5,355 nt of DNA from Thermoflexales bacterium. Lineage in GTDB: Bacteria; Chloroflexota; Anaerolineae; Fen-1058. Location: positions 1-5,355 of the forward strand of contig JAUQXD010001035.1 of assembly GCA_030834835.1 (NCBI GenBank), given 5' to 3'. Of the stretch, positions 5,172 through 5,355 are shown in pieces. The stretch's first letter is position 1; each line of letters begins with the position of its first letter. A program made the translations under genes and the position numbers. The notes under the pieces are model-generated. The model ran no database searches. It saw only the letters and a program-made list of their open reading frames with translations, and had not been told where the DNA came from.

Positions 5172-5355
5172 TTACGCCGTCGGCGCGGTCGGCGCAGGTG
5201 GTTCCGGCGTGCGACCCGGCGTCTGAATGATGTTGAAGCCCCAGTCTTGCAGGGCGGGCGTCATTTTGCCGTCATATTGAGTGACGACCAGCATGCCGCA
5301 GGCCAGTTGCAGCAGATCGAGCAGCGGGCCGGCGCCGGCCAATCGGGTGGCGACG
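5172..5355 (-). CDS. C-terminal fragment of an unrecognised protein
   Basis: Sixty codons are open from the right edge to a TAA at 5172-5174 on the - strand. The start lies beyond the window. Codons look genuine: third positions are mostly G or C, as in the K+ genes. The visible part has a hydrophobic stretch (GPLLDLLQLACGMLVV, about residues 9-24 of the fragment), a short ordered segment with W38, and a tail rich in Pro, Ala and Thr over the last 15 or so residues (starting about TPGRTPEPP). The tail looks disordered. The hydrophobic stretch contains D13 and Q16, so it is more likely a buried helix than a membrane anchor. I do not recognise a family. It is read in the same direction as the hydrolase but is separated from it by 146 nt with a hairpin, so the two are probably not one operon. 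Confidence 0.6.
   Translation of the reverse strand, partial: VATRLAGAGPLLDLLQLACGMLVVTQYDGKMTPALQDWGFNIIQTPGRTPEPPAPTAPTA

Overview
The window looks like chromosomal DNA from a GC-rich free-living bacterium. Chloroflexota (Anaerolineae-like) is the best guess; Actinobacteria are a weaker alternative. The guess rests on high GC with GC-rich third codon positions, strong AGGAG-type ribosome binding sites, a perfect housekeeping sigma-factor promoter, and intergenic DNA full of heptamer repeats, CGGAT-type repeats and short inverted repeats. No 16S rRNA or other marker gene is present, so the placement is an inference.

Left half (1-3613): a potassium-uptake module on the + strand. A consensus promoter (25-53) is followed almost at once by a terminator-like hairpin (69-91) in a leader of about 48 nt. 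Then come a KimA-type K+ importer of the APC/KUP superfamily (108-2048), an intergenic array of 16 in-phase degenerate heptamers (2050-2161), and two TrkA/RCK-type nucleotide-binding regulatory proteins (2174-2833 and 2835-3503). The last two genes are one nucleotide apart and probably translationally coupled. A strong intrinsic terminator ends the unit at 3580-3613. The same three protein types occur together in mycobacteria (Rv2690c with CeoB/CeoC), which suggests the RCK pair serves this transporter. No TrkH/KtrB channel subunit is visible.

Junction (3504-3796): no gene, but dense in structure. It holds a tandem duplication of period 56 bp that copies the last codons and stop of the second RCK gene, the terminator, a 7-bp hairpin, and a perfect 17-bp inverted repeat (3657-3673 / 3741-3757) lying between convergent genes.

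Right half (3797-5355), all on the - strand: an isoprenylcysteine carboxyl methyltransferase/PEMT-like membrane methyltransferase (3797-4306), a 221-nt spacer with CGCGAAGCG palindromes, a cysteine hydrolase of the isochorismatase family (4528-5025) with its own SD and a plausible promoter, a 9-bp hairpin (5126-5160), and the C-terminal 60 codons of an unrecognised protein running off the right edge (5172-5355). The methyltransferase and hydrolase have no evident link to potassium transport. The hydrolase is visibly less GC-rich than the K+ genes, so this side looks more like accessory DNA.

No wholly new system is demonstrated. The most unusual items are the heptamer array inside the K+ operon, the promoter with its immediate hairpin, and the layered repeats at the convergent junction.
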